Assembly (NCBI GenBank): GCA_023423675.1
Contig: JAFAFD010000475.1
Coordinates: 1 to 5,198, forward strand
From: Pseudomonadota bacterium
GTDB taxonomy: Bacteria; Pseudomonadota; Gammaproteobacteria; Xanthomonadales; Xanthomonadaceae
DNA length: 5,198 nt
Direction: 5' to 3'
The notes under the pieces are model-generated. The model was not told the DNA's origin, searched no databases, and saw nothing but the letters and a program-made list of their open reading frames with translations. A program made the position numbers and the translations under genes. Within the stretch, counting starts at the first letter, position 1. Each line of letters begins with the position of its first letter. This document shows positions 4,597 through 5,198 of this stretch, piece after piece.

Positions 4597-5198
4597 AGAG
4601 TCGCAACTGCTGCGGCAGGCGACGGATGCCGGCATTGATTCCCCCCGCGAGCTGGCCAACTTCATGGCGCAGGCGGGGCACGAGTCGCGTGGCCTGAGCC
4701 GCCTCAACGAGAGCTTCAACTACACCCGGGCGACCTCGCAGATTCCGGTCGAAGCGGCGTGGCGCAGTGGTAACGACGCGCTGGAATCGGCGCGCCAGGA
4801 AGCATTGCGCGGGCGCCCGAATGACCTGGCCGAGCTGATGTATGGCGGCCGCCTGGGCAACGATGCACCGGGCGATGCCCTGAAGTATCACGGGCGCGGC
4901 TACCTGCCGCTGACCGGCAAGGACAACTACGAGCGCGCGGGCAAGGCGCTTGACCTGGATCTGGTCAACCATCCCGAACTGGCCGCGCGCCCTGAGCATG
5001 CCGGCCGCATCGCGGTGTGGCAGTGGCAGAACCACGTACCCGAACACGCGCGTGAGAGCGTGCGTGAGGCAACGTATGCCATCAACGGTGCGATGAACGG
5101 CGTCGAGGATCGGCTGCGTCGCTTCGATGCGTGGCAGCAGAAGCTGACCCCGGACGTGATGCAGCGGCTGGCGCATGGCGACGTTGGCGAGCAGGCGT
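4583..5198 (+). CDS. GH19 peptidoglycan hydrolase, probable X-T4SS effector, N-terminal part
   Basis: Starts at GTG 4583 and runs off the window with 205 codons visible. GH19 enzymes of this type (chitinase/lysozyme fold) cut the sugar backbone of peptidoglycan. Visible motifs: ELANFMAQAGHESRG (residues 23-37), with Glu34 as the likely catalytic acid; LNESFNYT (41-48), with Glu43 as the likely second catalytic residue; YHGRGYLPLTGKDNY (102-116), the conserved substrate-groove motif; and AINGAMNGVEDRLRRF (166-181), the C-terminal GH19 signature. There is no signal peptide, as expected for a protein delivered by the type IV system. Homologues such as XAC2609 carry a C-terminal XVIPCD secretion domain, which would lie beyond the window. 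The immunity candidate sits directly upstream. Forty-two of the first 49 codons end in G/C. The enzyme family is firm; the effector role rests on context. Confidence 0.88.
   Translation, partial: MSTDRESQLLRQATDAGIDSPRELANFMAQAGHESRGLSRLNESFNYTRATSQIPVEAAWRSGNDALESARQEALRGRPNDLAELMYGGRLGNDAPGDALKYHGRGYLPLTGKDNYERAGKALDLDLVNHPELAARPEHAGRIAVWQWQNHVPEHARESVREATYAINGAMNGVEDRLRRFDAWQQKLTPDVMQRLAHGDVGEQA

Noticed and set aside
3938..5176. 412-codon minus-strand open frame
   Set aside because: It lies antisense to the immunity and GH19 genes, whose motifs are unmistakable. Its translation has no recognisable domain, and long antisense frames are expected where third positions are GC-rich.

Overview
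The window reads as a stretch of chromosome from a member of the Xanthomonadaceae, most likely Stenotrophomonas or a close relative. Three things point there: the end of a VirB6-like type IV secretion protein, a run of small secreted DUF4189 proteins, and an immunity/GH19 effector pair in the order known from the bacteria-killing type IV secretion system (X-T4SS) of Xanthomonas and Stenotrophomonas. From memory, the X. citri locus runs virB6, a hypothetical gene, XAC2610 (immunity protein) and XAC2609 (GH19 effector). The order here matches, but I could not check it by alignment.

Layout, all genes on the + strand. 1-409: 3' end of virB6. 447-989, 1363-1977 and 1974-2513: three intact genes for exported, cysteine-rich DUF4189 proteins. 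3013-3719: a fourth DUF4189 locus, broken by a frame change near 3385 and apparently a fusion of two paralogues. Two long gaps separate these genes. 990-1362 holds a reading frame that echoes the virB6 tail. 2514-3012 holds a small signal-peptide-like frame interrupted by one stop codon. A convincing intrinsic terminator (3718-3768) closes this block. 3989-4525: a protein resembling the XAC2610/PliI-like immunity family. 4583 to the window end: the N-terminal GH19 peptidoglycan hydrolase domain of an effector whose C-terminus, where an XVIPCD secretion signal would be expected, lies outside.

How it fits together: VirB6 is part of the inner-membrane channel, the GH19 protein is a probable cargo toxin that cuts the rival's cell wall, and its upstream neighbour is the probable self-protection factor. 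The job of the DUF4189 proteins is unknown. Their position inside the secretion operon and their export signals suggest periplasmic accessory or protective proteins.

The most notable structure is a compositional island. Third-position GC is high in the virB6 body (25 of 30 codons), drops in the virB6 tail after about 310 (14 of 32), stays low in the sampled DUF4189 genes (29 of 50 at the start of gene 3; 27 of 50 just before the break in copy 4), then jumps to 41 of 50 right after the break near 3385 and 42 of 49 in the effector. The DUF4189 array and the last part of the VirB6 tail therefore look like a variable block expanded or imported inside an otherwise native operon. All counts were made by hand.
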